Notes: a model not told the origin generated them from the sequence alone. Counted from the first letter of the stretch, positions 47,261 through 56,595 are shown. The stretch is DNA of 64,000 bases from Aeromonas eucrenophila (GCF_000819865.1 NZ_CDDF01000002.1:1-64000); one strand, 5' to 3'. Translations and numbers: made by a program.

Positions 47261-48820
47261 TTAGTCGTGGAACTGGTTGATCAGGCGGGAGAGGTTTTGC
47301 AGCCGTTCCACCAAGAGGGTGATGCCATCCAGCGCCTGTCGGCTGCTGTCGGCGGTGTGGTTGGCGAGCTGGTGGATCTGGTGGATCCCCTGATCCAGGG
47401 TGCTGGTGACGTCCGCCTGCTGGCTGACGGCCTGGGCTATCTCGTCGCTGGTGTGGGTGACCTGGGCCAGCATCTGGTTGATCTGGTCCAGCACCTCGGC
47501 GGTGGCCCCCATGTGTTGCTGGCAGAGAGCCGAGGTCTGGGCCCCCTGGATCATGCCATCGGCCAGCTGTTGGGTGCTCTGTTGCAGCGCCCCTATCATG
47601 TCGCTGATCTCGCCGGTGGAGCTGCGGGTCTTCTGGGCCAGCGCCCGGATCTCGTCGGCCACCACCGCAAAGCCGCGTCCCTGCTCGCCGGCGCGCGCCG
47701 CCTCGATGGCCGCGTTGAGGGAGAGCAGGTTGGTCTGATCCGCTATCTGGCCTATCACCTCCAGGATCCCGCTGATCTTCTGGCTGTCCTGGGTCAGCCG
47801 GGCCAACACGCCCTGGCTGGCATCCAGCTCGTGGTGGAGCCGGTTGACCGATGAGCGGGTGGTGGCCAGCGCCTGCTGGCCGCTGGCGGAGACCTGCTGC
47901 ACCTCGCTCACCAGCGCATTGGCCTGATGGGCGCTGTTGGCCACGTCGCGGATGGAGTGACTCATCTCGGTGATGGCGGCGGCCAGCTGCTCGCTCTGCA
48001 CGCGCTGCTGCTGCAGGTGGGTGTCTATGGTCTGGATATGGCCCCTGTCATCCTCGGCGGCCTGCAGGATCTGCTGGTTGGTGTCGGCGCTGCGCCCCAC
48101 CACGGCCCTGAGCTCGGCCTTCTTCATGCGCAGCAGCAGTTCGATGGCCCCCAGGCTGTCCCGCCGCCTGGTGTAGAGCACCTGGCAGAGCGGGGTGCCG
48201 AGCTCCTCCCCCGCCGCGGCCAGCAGCTTTGCCAGCCGTTGTTGCAGGTGCCAGCCATGGGCCATCTGCCCCAGCAGGCAGAGCAGGGGGATCAGGCTCC
48301 ACCAGGGCTGCCCCGTGACCAGGCTGGTGCCCAGCCCGAGCAGGGCTGTGGCCGACAGCAACAGGCTGAGCTGACCCGGCTCCAGGGCGAAGCGGCTGAG
48401 CCAGGGCAGGGCCTTGCCCGCCCGGATGCGGGCATAGAGCCGTTCCGCCCAGGCGATGTCCTGCTCGCTCGGGCGGGTGCGCACCGACTGGTACTCGATG
48501 ATCTGCTGCCGCTCGTTGAGGATGGGGGTGACATAGGCGTTGACCCAGTAGAACTGGCCGCTCTTGGCGCGGTTCTTCACCAGCCCCATCCAGCTCTTGC
48601 CTTGCTGCAGCCGGCGCCACATGTCGGCAAAGGCGGCCTTGGGCATGTCCGGGTGGCGCACCAGATTGTGGGGGACCCCGTCCATCTCGCTGGCGCTGTA
48701 ACCGGCCACGTCGCAGAAGTGCTGGTTGGCATAGGTGATGTGGCTGGCGGGATCCGTGGTCGAGATCAGTGATATGTGGTCGGGGAAACGGATCTCCCCT
48801 TCTCGCTGGGTTGTGGTCAT
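47261..48820 (-). CDS. PAS-domain methyl-accepting chemotaxis protein (Aer-like)
   Basis: A chemoreceptor of 519 residues. The N-terminal PAS domain (about residues 10-120) contains [32 protein letters not shown] and [24 protein letters not shown], the wording of Aer-type redox sensors. A hydrophobic hairpin anchor follows (about 150-190), then the signalling domain with the hairpin tip [42 protein letters not shown]. There is no CheR-tethering pentapeptide at the end. It probably senses energy or redox state through FAD, by analogy with Aer. It is an isolated gene, with its own terminator before the sphingomyelinase promoter region. Confidence 0.92.
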   Translation of the reverse strand: MTTTQREGEIRFPDHISLISTTDPASHITYANQHFCDVAGYSASEMDGVPHNLVRHPDMPKAAFADMWRRLQQGKSWMGLVKNRAKSGQFYWVNAYVTPILNERQQIIEYQSVRTRPSEQDIAWAERLYARIRAGKALPWLSRFALEPGQLSLLLSATALLGLGTSLVTGQPWWSLIPLLCLLGQMAHGWHLQQRLAKLLAAAGEELGTPLCQVLYTRRRDSLGAIELLLRMKKAELRAVVGRSADTNQQILQAAEDDRGHIQTIDTHLQQQRVQSEQLAAAITEMSHSIRDVANSAHQANALVSEVQQVSASGQQALATTRSSVNRLHHELDASQGVLARLTQDSQKISGILEVIGQIADQTNLLSLNAAIEAARAGEQGRGFAVVADEIRALAQKTRSSTGEISDMIGALQQSTQQLADGMIQGAQTSALCQQHMGATAEVLDQINQMLAQVTHTSDEIAQAVSQQADVTSTLDQGIHQIHQLANHTADSSRQALDGITLLVERLQNLSRLINQFHD

Positions 48821-48986
48821 GTGCGCATCCTGATTTGAGCCAAGTAACTGATAAATTTGTTTTTATTTTGTGTGGTTGTTACGGCTTCATTGTAGATGCG
48901 GGCCATGGCCCCACCTTGGCTTAGGTCAATTAATCGCCACTGGGAAGATTGAAAAGAGACAACGCAAAGGCTTATTCAAGTCGGGC

Positions 48987-49286
48987 TCAATGCAGGGGAG
49001 TGAAATCGTGGATTTCTCCCTCTCTCGGCTTGAAGCGCGGATCCTGGCGCTGGTCGCCTGCGACCCAGGCCATGGTCTGGCAGAAGCTCTCCTGTTTGGC
49101 GTACTCATCGCGAGCCTGATCTATGGTGCGCTCGGCGTTGCGCCGCGCCATCTTGCTGGCCTTGCGATCGCTGAACTGCTGTTGCTGATCCAGCATCCAT
49201 TCGACGAAGGCCCGCTGGCATTCGGCTTCGGTGGCGGCCCGGACGGGCAGGGGAGAGAGCAGGAGGATCAGCAGTAGGGTGCGCAT
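48987..49286 (-). CDS. Small exported hypothetical protein
   Basis: A 99-residue protein with a clear signal peptide (MRTLLLILLLSPLPVRA-AT). The mature 80 residues are helical and highly charged (SDRKASKMARRNAERTIDQARDEYAKQES), with two cysteines (EAECQRAF and ESFCQTMA) that could form a disulfide pinning two helices together. I do not recognise the family. It is followed by the receptor gene on the same strand, 166 bp away, and preceded by the peptide-binding protein gene. Confidence 0.75.
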   Translation of the reverse strand: MRTLLLILLLSPLPVRAATEAECQRAFVEWMLDQQQQFSDRKASKMARRNAERTIDQARDEYAKQESFCQTMAWVAGDQRQDPRFKPREGEIHDFTPLH

Positions 49287-49364
49287 ATGGGTAGCGTGTT
49301 CACTAAGTCTAGCGACAGAAAGGCAGCATTCTATGCCGTAAAACGAGGACGGGACAGTGCCTGA

Positions 49365-49387
49365 ACGGGGCCAGCCAGGCTGGCCCC
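49365..49387 (-). other. GC-rich hairpin after the oligopeptide-binding protein gene
   Basis: A near-perfect inverted repeat (CGGGGCCAGCC with GGCTGGCCCCG) lies about 25 bases past the stop codon. It lacks a T run on the relevant strand, so it is only a possible terminator. Confidence 0.45.
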
Positions 49388-49413
49388 GTGGTGTCGGCGT
49401 CTGATGAGCGGGA

Positions 49414-51018
49414 TCAGTGCTTGATAAGGTAGAGCTGGCGGCTGTAGGCCACGTCCTCCGGGTTGTTGATGGGATAGCCCTTGAGCCAGGGCTTGATCAG
49501 CCGGGCGTTGGTGTACTGGTAGATGGGGGCGATGGGCGCCTCCTCCTGCAATATGGTCTCGGCCTCGTCGAACAGGCGGGCCCGCTCGCGGGGATCCTGG
49601 CTGCTGGCAGCCTGGGTCAGCAAGGCGTCGTAGCGGGGGTTGGCGAAGCGGGCCATGTTGCCGCTGTGGTGGCTGCCCCAGAGGCCGAGGAAGGCGGAAG
49701 GATCGTTGTAATCGGCGACCCAGGAGGAGCGGATCACCTCGAACTGGCCACTCTGGCGGCTGTCGAGATAGGTCTTCCACTCCTGATTGGTGAGCTCGAC
49801 CCGAGCACCGAGCTTCTGCTTCCACAGGTTGGCGATGGCCAGCGCCATCTTCTTGTGGATCTCGGCGGTGTTGTAGAGCAGGGTCAGCTTGAGGGGCTTG
49901 TCCGGGCCATAACCGGCCTCTTTGAGCAATGCCCTGGCTTTGTCATCCAGCTCGCGCTGGCTGCTGGTGGAGAGCAGGTTCGGTTTGGGCTCGAAGTCGG
50001 CGGTCACGTCCGGGGTGAAGTGATAGGCCGGCTTCTCGCCGGTGCCCAGCACCTTGTTGGCGATGAGGCCGCGATCGATGGTGTAGGAGAGCGCCTTGCG
50101 CACCCGCACGTCATCCAGTGGCGCCCGCTGGGTGTTGAAGGCGTAGTAGTAGGTGCCAAGCTGCTCCGGGGTATAGACCTCTCCCGGGATCTGCTGCATC
50201 AGCTTCTGGTACTGCTCCTTGGGGAAGGACTCGGTGATCTGCAGATCCCCCGCCAGGTAGCGGTTGGTGGCGGCGCTCTCCTGGTTGATGGGCACGAAGG
50301 TGACCTTGGTCAGCACAGTGTGGGCCCTGTCCCAGTAATAGGGGTTTGGGGTCAGCTCCAGTCGCTCGTTCACCACTCGGTTGTTCAGCACGAAGGCGCC
50401 ATTGCCCACCAGTTTGCCCGGCTGGGTCCACTGGCTGCCATATTGCTCCATGCTGGCTCGATGCAAGGGTGACAGGCTGGGATGGGTCAAGAGACTCAGG
50501 AAGTAGGGCACCGGCTGGGACAGGTTCACCTGCAGGGTGTGGTCATCGAGGGCTTGCACCCCGAGCGCCTCGGGGGCCAGCTTGCCCGCCACTATCTCGT
50601 CCACGTTATTGAAGTGGGTGAGCTGGGCAAACCAGGCGAAGGTGGCGGCTTCCTTGGGATCCACCAGCTTGCGCCAGCCATAGACGAAATCGCTGGCCTT
50701 GACCTCGTCGCCGTTGGACCAGCGGGCATCCGGCCGCAGGTGGAAGGTGAATTGCCGGTTGTCCTTGTTCTCCCAACGCATCGCCACGCCGGGCATCACC
50801 TTGCCATCCGGCCCCTGGGTCAGCAGCCCCTCGTAGAGATCCCGCAGCACCTGCAACTCGGGCAGACCGACCAGTTTGAGCGGACTCAGGCTGGTGGGCT
50901 CGTCTTTGAGATGACGCACGACCACCTGTTCGGCGGCGAGTTGGGTACCGGGCGGAACATCGGCGGCCTGGACACAGGCGGCGCCCAGCAGGGCCAGCAA
51001 GGGACTCCATCCTTTCAT
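49414..51018 (-). CDS. Oligopeptide ABC transporter substrate-binding protein (OppA/MppA-like)
   Basis: A periplasmic peptide-binding protein of 534 residues with a signal peptide (LLALLGAACVQAA). Family signatures are EPTSLSPLKLVGLPELQVLRDLYEGLL, WSNGDEVKASDFVYGWRKLVDP, GNGAFVLNNR and RSSWVADYNDPSAFLGLW, all OppA-like. No opp permease or ATPase genes adjoin it, so it is an orphan binding protein. It may share the housekeeping Opp transporter, or, like MppA, bind murein tripeptide; sequence alone does not separate these. AAGGATT precedes the ATG. Confidence 0.9.
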   Translation of the reverse strand: MKGWSPLLALLGAACVQAADVPPGTQLAAEQVVVRHLKDEPTSLSPLKLVGLPELQVLRDLYEGLLTQGPDGKVMPGVAMRWENKDNRQFTFHLRPDARWSNGDEVKASDFVYGWRKLVDPKEAATFAWFAQLTHFNNVDEIVAGKLAPEALGVQALDDHTLQVNLSQPVPYFLSLLTHPSLSPLHRASMEQYGSQWTQPGKLVGNGAFVLNNRVVNERLELTPNPYYWDRAHTVLTKVTFVPINQESAATNRYLAGDLQITESFPKEQYQKLMQQIPGEVYTPEQLGTYYYAFNTQRAPLDDVRVRKALSYTIDRGLIANKVLGTGEKPAYHFTPDVTADFEPKPNLLSTSSQRELDDKARALLKEAGYGPDKPLKLTLLYNTAEIHKKMALAIANLWKQKLGARVELTNQEWKTYLDSRQSGQFEVIRSSWVADYNDPSAFLGLWGSHHSGNMARFANPRYDALLTQAASSQDPRERARLFDEAETILQEEAPIAPIYQYTNARLIKPWLKGYPINNPEDVAYSRQLYLIKH

Positions 51019-51192
51019 GGCTAATCCTTCAAATTGTGTGAAGCGGGGAGAAAAGTCGGCGAGAAATCATCGCCGATAGACGGGGAATCATGATATCTCC
51101 TTTGCTGGTCAGACCGCCAGCATGAGTCCCGTGATAGCCGGGCTACAACCTTATGTGCTCCCGCGCGGGTCGCGGGAAGAGAGGAGTGAAGA

Positions 51193-51900
51193 ATGAGAGC
51201 ATGGATAGTTTTGGCTTGTCTCCTGAGCCCGGGCGCCTGGGCGCTGGATCCGTGCGTGCCAACGACTGCGGTGGGAAGCTGGTGCGAGTTGGGCATAACG
51301 CAGTTGCATCCGACCCAGGGCGGAGTGGGCCAATTGCAGGTCGATGCCACGGCGCGCGAGTTGGCGGACAAGAGCCCGGAACAGCTCGACAAGCTGATGA
51401 AGAAAAAAGAGATCCCCGTGGTCATCGCCCCCGATGGCGGCTACTGGCTGGTGGACAGGCACCACCTGACCAAGGCGCTGTGGCAGCAGGGGGTGAAGCA
51501 GGCGAGGGTCAAAGTCATAGCCCGGCTGCAGGACAAGACCAACTTCTGGAGCCAGATGCAGAACAACCACTGGGCCTGGTTGAAGGATGAGCGGGGCCAG
51601 CCCCTGACCCCGGAGCAACTGCCCAAGCAGATCGGCGAGCTGCCGGATTACCCCTATCGCTCCCTGGCGGGCCAGCTGCAGGATGCGGGCTATTTCAGCA
51701 AGAAGGATCAGGTCTATTTCGTCGAGTTCGCCTGGGCCAGCTGGCTCGGCCAGCAGATGGACTGGCTGCCGGTCAATGCCGCCAATCTAGGGGATCGCCT
51801 CGGCCAGGCCAAGCGGTTGGCCTGCAGCAGCAAGGCCGAGGGGCTGCCGGGTTATCCCGGCAAGCAGTGCCGCCTCAACCCCCTGCGTACGGGCAACTAA
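51193..51900 (+). CDS. Secreted ParB/Srx-fold (ParBc_2-like) protein
   Basis: A 235-residue protein with a signal peptide (MRAWIVLACLLSPGAWA) and a domain resembling the 'putative ParB-like nuclease' (ParBc_2) family. Visible features are LHPTQGGVGQLQVDATARELA, IPVVIAPDGGYWLVDRHHLTKAL (the ParB-type D-x-H-H box) and QMQNNHWAWLKDERGQPL. ParB/sulfiredoxin folds bind nucleotides, but a periplasmic or extracellular member is not a partition protein. Four cysteines (CVP, SWCE, LACS and KQCR) could form disulfides. The function is unknown. AAGAGAGGAGTGAAG precedes the ATG. Divergent from the peptide-binding protein gene. Confidence 0.78.
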   Translation: MRAWIVLACLLSPGAWALDPCVPTTAVGSWCELGITQLHPTQGGVGQLQVDATARELADKSPEQLDKLMKKKEIPVVIAPDGGYWLVDRHHLTKALWQQGVKQARVKVIARLQDKTNFWSQMQNNHWAWLKDERGQPLTPEQLPKQIGELPDYPYRSLAGQLQDAGYFSKKDQVYFVEFAWASWLGQQMDWLPVNAANLGDRLGQAKRLACSSKAEGLPGYPGKQCRLNPLRTGN

Positions 51901-51924
51901 ACGGCAACCCTGGATGGGACGAAT

Positions 51925-51946
51925 GCGGGGCGCCAGGGCGCCCCGC
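51925..51946. other. Hairpin between convergent ParB-like and acetyltransferase genes
   Basis: A perfect GC-rich inverted repeat (GCGGGGCGC with GCGCCCCGC) sits in the 48-bp gap between the two stop codons. It is well placed for bidirectional termination, although T runs are absent. Confidence 0.5.
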
Positions 51947-51948
51947 TG

Positions 51949-52614
51949 TCATTCACCCAGGTCGACGGCTTGCCAGCGGGCGGCGGCTTGTTCCAGCAGC
52001 GTCACTTCGCCCTGCTGGATTAGCGGCAGCAAGGCGTTCACCTGCGCATCCGGCCAATCCCACCAGGCCAGCGCCAGCAGCCGGGCAATCTCCTCCTGTG
52101 TGAAGCGTTGCCGGATCACCCTGGCGGGGGAGCCGGCCACCACGCAGTAGGGCGGCACATCCGCCGTGACCAGGCTGCGGGCGGCGATGATGGCGCCATC
52201 CCCCAGGGTGACGCCCGGCATGATCATGGCCTCCATGCCGATCCAGACATCGTTGCCGATGCGGGTATCGCCGGCGGGGCGGTAGCAGCGCTTGAGTGCA
52301 TCCAGATCCGCAAACGGATAGGTACTGATGAAGCCGGTGTTGTGGGTGTGGTTGCCACCCATGATGATCTTCACGCCGGCGGCGATCTGCACATAGTCGC
52401 CGATGTGGAGCTTGTCTATGTGCCAGAGCGGCTCCCAGCCGGTGTCGGGGTTGCGGCTAAAACGGTCGCCGTGCAGGTAGCGCACCGCCTCCTCTTCGAA
52501 GGGGCCGTCCCAGGCGCCGGAGTAGTAGCTGTGGCGCCCCTTGAGGCAGATGTTGGGATTGGTCACCGTCAGATGCAGGTATTCGACCTGCGACCAGTGT
52601 TGGCAGGGTTTCAT
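51949..52614 (-). CDS. CatB/Vat-family xenobiotic O-acetyltransferase
   Basis: A 221-residue hexapeptide-repeat acetyltransferase of the xenobiotic (XAT) class, which includes type B chloramphenicol and streptogramin A acetyltransferases. The left-handed beta-helix is visible as IGDYVQIAAGVKIIMGG and TRIGNDVWIGMEAMIMPGVTLGDGAIIAA. The catalytic His is in GGNHTHNT, and VVAGSPARVIRQRF is the family C-terminal motif. I start at ATG 52614 behind GAGGA; the longer frame is shadow. It is probably an intrinsic chromosomal gene, since there is no mobile element nearby. Actual antibiotic acetylation cannot be judged from sequence. Confidence 0.88.
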   Translation of the reverse strand: MKPCQHWSQVEYLHLTVTNPNICLKGRHSYYSGAWDGPFEEEAVRYLHGDRFSRNPDTGWEPLWHIDKLHIGDYVQIAAGVKIIMGGNHTHNTGFISTYPFADLDALKRCYRPAGDTRIGNDVWIGMEAMIMPGVTLGDGAIIAARSLVTADVPPYCVVAGSPARVIRQRFTQEEIARLLALAWWDWPDAQVNALLPLIQQGEVTLLEQAAARWQAVDLGE

Positions 52615-52908
52615 GGTTGTGTTCCTCGTTGAATGGATCAGGTTATAGCGGGCGCGCGTCGGCCAGCTAATAGATCCAGACCAGCAGGCGGGGCACGCAC
52701 AGGGTGGAGCAGCCCAGCGCCTGGGGTAAACGGGGTCGTTGCATGAGGAGAAGGTTCCCGACGAAAGAGAGCAGATGGTAAGGGATGGGGAGGGGGATGC
52801 CAAGCCGGGAAAAAGAGGTGGGTCGGATCCTGCACAAAACGTCTGGTTGATATTTATTCTCAATTAGCCATGATACAGGCTCCACTCATGTCGGCAGGGG
52901 AGAGGGAG
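52615..52908. other. Divergent gap between the acetyltransferase gene and a small ORF
   Basis: About 290 bases without a supported gene. The right part (52830-52870) is AT-rich and probably contains the promoter of the following gene. No repeat or RNA motif stood out. Confidence 0.4.
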
Positions 52909-53337
52909 ATGACGAATCAAAACTGGCAGCGTTACATGCTGGAGGCGGAGAATGCCCTGGGCAAGGGGGCGCTTGGCACGGCCATCTGCCTCTATCAGCA
53001 GGCCCTGGGGGAGGTGTATGAGCTGGAGTCGGACGATCTGGACGAGCTGGCCAGCATGAGGGTCGCCACCTGTCATCGCCTCGCCGACTTCTGGCGTGCC
53101 ATGGAGGAGCCCGCCTACGAGCTGCGCTACCTCAAGCTCGCCTCCGAGCTGGTCACCGCCCTGGTGCCCCAGTGCCCCAACCGCGAATGCGAGTCCCTCA
53201 TCAGCGAGCTGGGTTGCTGCCGCGCCGCCCTGCTCTCCTTCTTGAAGCGCCACCCCAACCCCGAGATCGCCAAGCTGATCCAGCTGCAGGACAAGGTGCA
53301 GGGCTGCGAGCTGATCGGCCGTTTCCGCCTGAACTAG
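52909..53337 (+). CDS. TPR-like helical protein, possibly DUF2753
   Basis: A 142-residue cytoplasmic, all-helical protein. Two or three TPR-like helix pairs can be traced: WQRYMLEAENALGKGALGTAICLYQQALGEVYEL, then LASMRVATCHRLADFWRAMEEPAYELRYLKLASELV. The overall pattern resembles DUF2753 proteins of Vibrio relatives, a recall-level match. I prefer ATG 52909, behind GGAGAGGGAG, to the in-frame ATG 52870. The stop is only nine bases from that of the convergent crotonase gene. The cellular role is unknown. Confidence 0.72.
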   Translation: MTNQNWQRYMLEAENALGKGALGTAICLYQQALGEVYELESDDLDELASMRVATCHRLADFWRAMEEPAYELRYLKLASELVTALVPQCPNRECESLISELGCCRAALLSFLKRHPNPEIAKLIQLQDKVQGCELIGRFRLN

Positions 53338-53346
53338 CGGCTCGAC

Positions 53347-54090
53347 TCAGCGTTTGAGCCTGCGGGCAATGCGCTCCTGGGCCTCTTCCCCCTGCAGGGC
53401 TTGGGAGAAGGCGCGGGCCTCCAGATCGATGACGAAGTGCACCGCCTGCCTGAGCTCCTGCTTGAGCAGGGCCTTGCTCTTTTGCAGTGCCTTCGGCGGC
53501 TTGGAAGCCAGCTTCAGCCCCTGCTCCCGGGCAAAGGCCAGCAAGCAGTCGCTCGGCAACACCCGGTTGGCGAGCCCGAGCCGTAGCGCTTCACTGGCAT
53601 CGATCGCTTCCGCCAACAACAGCAACTCCGCCGCCTTCAGATGGCCGACGGCCCTGGGCAACAAGAGACTGGAGGCAAATTCCGGCACCAGCCCCAGCTC
53701 GACGAACGGCAGTTGCAGCCGGGCGTTGTCCCCCAGATAGACCAGATCGCAGTGCAGCAGCATTGTGGTGCCTATGCCCACGGCGGGGCCGGCGACCGCG
53801 GCGATGACCGGCTTGGAAAAATCGGCGAGGGTATGCAGGAACTGCAAGATGGGGTCGTCCGCCTCCAGACTGGTTTTGCCCATGAAGTCGGCCAGATCGT
53901 TGCCGGCGGTAAAACAATGGTCCTGCCCCTGCAGCAGCACCACATGGACGCTGTCGTCCTGAGTCGCCTGATGCAGCGCGGCAGTGAGGGCCTGATACAT
54001 CTCGGTGTTGAGGGCGTTGCGCTTGTCCGGCCGATGGAGGGTCAGGATGAGCAAGCCATCCTGCTGCTCGGTCAGAATTGTGAGGGCCAT
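53347..54090 (-). CDS. Enoyl-CoA hydratase/isomerase family protein
   Basis: A crotonase-fold enzyme of 247 residues. The oxyanion-hole segments are HCFTAGNDLADF and AVAGPAVGIGTTMLLHCDLVYL. In the catalytic region PFVELGLVPEFASSLLLPRAVG the usual second hydratase glutamate is not obvious, which fits delta3,delta2-enoyl-CoA isomerases (ECI-type) better than true hydratases. It would then help degrade unsaturated fatty acids. I start at ATG 54090 (MALTILTEQQDG) with AAGGA upstream; the longer frame lacks homology. A single gene, divergent from the copper chaperone gene across 89 bp. Confidence 0.87.
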   Translation of the reverse strand: MALTILTEQQDGLLILTLHRPDKRNALNTEMYQALTAALHQATQDDSVHVVLLQGQDHCFTAGNDLADFMGKTSLEADDPILQFLHTLADFSKPVIAAVAGPAVGIGTTMLLHCDLVYLGDNARLQLPFVELGLVPEFASSLLLPRAVGHLKAAELLLLAEAIDASEALRLGLANRVLPSDCLLAFAREQGLKLASKPPKALQKSKALLKQELRQAVHFVIDLEARAFSQALQGEEAQERIARRLKR

Positions 54091-54179
54091 GTCTGAATCC
54101 TTGTTATCGGAGGCTGTCAAAAGCTTGCCACAGGGGTAAGCTTCGCTTCTTTTAACAACATCATAAAAGGATTCCAACC

Positions 54180-54620
54180 ATGTTTAAACGTGCGTTTTAC
54201 GCCATCCTGACCCTGTTGTTGGCGGCCCCCGCCCTGGCCAAGGTCGAGGCCGTCGATGGCTATGTGCGCCTGCTGCCCCTCGGCTCCCCCAACACGGCCG
54301 CCTTCATGGTGCTCAAGAACGATGGCGACAAAGCCGTGACCCTGACCGCCGTCGCCTCTCCCGACGCGGGCCGGGCCGAGCTGCATACCCACCTGCACGA
54401 GAACGGGGTGATGAAGATGCGCCAGGTCGAGGGGATCGCCATTCCCGCCAAGGGTGAGGTCGCACTCCAGCCCGGCAGTTTCCACATCATGTTGTTCGAG
54501 GTGCGTGCGCTGTCTCAGGACACCCCCTTCCCGTTGACCCTGACTCTGGACGATGGTCAGACCATCAGCCTGAGCCTGCCGGTGAAGCCGGTTGAGCCGA
54601 TGAAAGGCATGCAGCACTGA
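54180..54620 (+). CDS. Periplasmic PCuAC-family copper chaperone
   Basis: A 146-residue exported Cu(I) chaperone (formerly DUF461) with a signal peptide ending LLAAPALA. The copper motif H-x10-M-x21-H-x-M can be read: the His and Met set in ELHTHLHENGVMKMRQV and the SFHIML pair. PCuAC proteins deliver copper to the CuA or CuB site of heme-copper oxidases together with Sco. No oxidase or sco gene adjoins it here, so the partner is elsewhere. The AT-rich 60 bp upstream suits its promoter; the outer-membrane protein gene follows at 90 bp. Confidence 0.9.
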   Translation: MFKRAFYAILTLLLAAPALAKVEAVDGYVRLLPLGSPNTAAFMVLKNDGDKAVTLTAVASPDAGRAELHTHLHENGVMKMRQVEGIAIPAKGEVALQPGSFHIMLFEVRALSQDTPFPLTLTLDDGQTISLSLPVKPVEPMKGMQH

Positions 54621-54709
54621 CATTTCTGGACGCTTGTTCAGCTTTTTACTCTAGGTATTCCCCGTATAGAGGGTAAAATAGTGGCCTTTCCAGTCCATTA
54701 GGGAGCGAT

Positions 54710-55342
54710 ATGATGAAAAAGACTTTGATTGCCGCCAGTTTGTTGGCCCTGTTCAGCCACGCCGCCATGGCCGCCGATGACTGGCGTTTTGCCGCCGGTG
54801 CCGATATGTGGAATTCCCAGGGCAGTGGCAGCATCCACGGTGTGGATGCCAACGGCAGCTACGATGACCAGTACAACTGGACTGGCTACCTGCAACTGGA
54901 GCACGACATCTTCCTGCTGCCTAACGCCAAGTTCGAGATCACCGATTTCAGCACCTCCGGCGGCGCCTTCAGCAACGATCTCGAAGCCTATGATCTGACC
55001 CTTTACTATCGCCTGCTGAACAACGACCTGTTCAAGATCGATCTGGGTCTGACCGGTCGTCAGTATGACGGCAAGTTCCACACCCTGAACGAATCCTATG
55101 ACGAGGGTGAGCTGATGGCCTACACAGGCGCAGAAGTGATGCTGCCGGGCACCGGTGTCTCCTTCTTCGGCGACGCTCGCATCGAGAATGGCGATCACTA
55201 TGACTACCGGATCGGGGCGGCTTATCAGTTCTCCTCCATCCCGATGCAGATCCGCGCCGGCTGGCGTGACGCTGCCATCGACATCGCCGAGATGGATCAG
55301 GGCATCGAAGGCTGGTTTGTCGGCGCCGCGTTCCGCTTCTAA
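54710..55342 (+). CDS. Outer-membrane beta-barrel protein (TIGR04219-type)
   Basis: A 210-residue outer-membrane protein with a signal peptide (LIAASLLALFSHAAMAA). It begins ADDWRFAAGADMWNSQGSGSI and consists of alternating amphipathic strands, ending in a C-terminal aromatic (GAAFRF), the BAM recognition pattern. I recall this pattern as the TIGR04219 family, common in Vibrio and Aeromonas and of unknown function. Two consecutive ATGs (54710 and 54713) are possible starts behind TAGGGAG. It is probably monocistronic or paired with the following SDR gene. Confidence 0.84.
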   Translation: MMKKTLIAASLLALFSHAAMAADDWRFAAGADMWNSQGSGSIHGVDANGSYDDQYNWTGYLQLEHDIFLLPNAKFEITDFSTSGGAFSNDLEAYDLTLYYRLLNNDLFKIDLGLTGRQYDGKFHTLNESYDEGELMAYTGAEVMLPGTGVSFFGDARIENGDHYDYRIGAAYQFSSIPMQIRAGWRDAAIDIAEMDQGIEGWFVGAAFRF

Positions 55343-55407
55343 GCATGCAAGGATGCGTTACGACGAGGTAGCGCACTCTTTGGCTTCCACCGTTAAGGGG
55401 TAACAAT

Positions 55408-56088
55408 ATGGGCCACATCATAGTGACTGGTGCGGGCTCCGGCCTCGGCCGCGCACTGACAATAGGACTGGTAGCGCGTGGTCACCAGGTCTCCATGATG
55501 GGGCGCCGTTATCAGAAGCTGCAGGAGCAGGAACAACTGCTCGGTCGCGCCGTGGTCGGGATCGCCGCCGATCTGGCGCACCACGAAGAGGTGGAGATGG
55601 CGTTCTCCGCCGCGGTGGCCTGGGGTGGCTTGCCCGAGATGGTGATCCACTGCGCCGGCGTGGGGGAGTTCGGCCCGGTAGGTGTCTACACCGCCGAGCA
55701 GATACGCCGGGTGGTGGAGAGCAATCTTATCTCCACCATACTGGTGGCCCAGCAGACGGTGAAGCTTATCGGCAGCAAGGGGGGCGTGCTCGCCAGCGTG
55801 CTCTCCTCCGCGGCCCAGGCCGGCAAGGCCAACGAGAGCCTCTATTGTGCCTCCAAGTGGGGCATGCGCGGCTTTCTGGAGTCCCTGCGGGTCGAGCTCA
55901 AGGGCTCAAAGCTGCGTCTGGTGAACCTCTATCCGAGCGGGATCCGCAGCGAATTCTGGGACAACTCGAACCATGTGGACTCGAGCAACTTCATGACCCC
56001 GGAAGACGCCGCCGCCTACATGCTGGATGCGCTGGAATCGCGCAGCAGCTGTCATGTGACCGATCTCTTTATCGGACGCAACGACTAG
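55408..56088 (+). CDS. Short-chain dehydrogenase/reductase
   Basis: A classical-type SDR of 226 residues. The cofactor motif is TGAGSGLG (residues 7-14), with RR further on (MMGRRYQKL) suggesting NADPH preference. HCAGVG is the NAG-like structural motif, and the catalytic Ser-Tyr-Lys is in SVLSSAAQAGKANESLYCASKWG. Substrate unknown. A terminator follows. The 65-bp gap after the outer-membrane protein gene has no clear terminator, so cotranscription is possible. Confidence 0.9.
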   Translation: MGHIIVTGAGSGLGRALTIGLVARGHQVSMMGRRYQKLQEQEQLLGRAVVGIAADLAHHEEVEMAFSAAVAWGGLPEMVIHCAGVGEFGPVGVYTAEQIRRVVESNLISTILVAQQTVKLIGSKGGVLASVLSSAAQAGKANESLYCASKWGMRGFLESLRVELKGSKLRLVNLYPSGIRSEFWDNSNHVDSSNFMTPEDAAAYMLDALESRSSCHVTDLFIGRND

Positions 56089-56128
56089 GTTGCTTGTTCC
56101 AAGCGGTATAAACCGCTGCCTGCACAAC

Positions 56129-56157
56129 AAAAAGCGCGCCAACTGGCGCGCTTTTTT
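56129..56157 (+). terminator. Terminator of the SDR gene
   Basis: An 11-bp stem (AAAAGCGCGCC with GGCGCGCTTTT, loop AACT) is followed by further T residues. Confidence 0.92.
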
Positions 56158-56595
56158 CATTGAAATGCAGTGTTAAGTATCGTCGGCGGCGCTTGTTTTT
56201 GAGCCAGGTCATGATGTCGGCAATGCCAGCGGCAATGGTCACTTGCTGCTTGCTCGTCGGTGCGGCGGCGCTGTGCCCCAGCAGGTACTTATCAAGGCCT
56301 CGGATACCGATGAGATGGGGCATTTCCAGCCGAGTTCGGGTAATAGCGTTTGTAATGAGATATGGTCAGATGGATATATTTATCGGTCGGCAAGGCAATG
56401 CATTAATTACTGTCATATTTTATGGGATATAACAGTCATTCTTGAAGTAGAAGTAATAACCTCGCCGACATTTATAAGGCATGTTGCAATTCATTACTGC
56501 GCTACTTTGTTATTTTAAAATAAGCCAGATATATCCCATGCCAGGCTAAATGATCTTTTAATTTCCGGGGTATGGGTTAATCGAACTCGAATGAC
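56158..56595. other. AT-richer gene-poor patch, possibly with a gene remnant
   Basis: No intact gene is supported over about 440 bases. From 56330 to 56590 the sequence is clearly AT-richer than the surroundings. On the minus strand 56160-56323 reads as plausible protein (LIGIRGLDKYLLGHSAAAP, then TIAAGIADIMTWLKNKRRR) but runs through the SDR terminator, so it may be a decayed fragment. I cannot name its family. The patch could be a deletion scar or a small region of foreign origin. Confidence 0.4.

Noticed and set aside
56160..56432. Plus-strand 90-codon ORF in the AT-rich patch
   Set aside because: No ribosome binding site, odd composition (Arg, Met, Ser-rich then hydrophobic) and no family resemblance; the minus strand reads more like protein.
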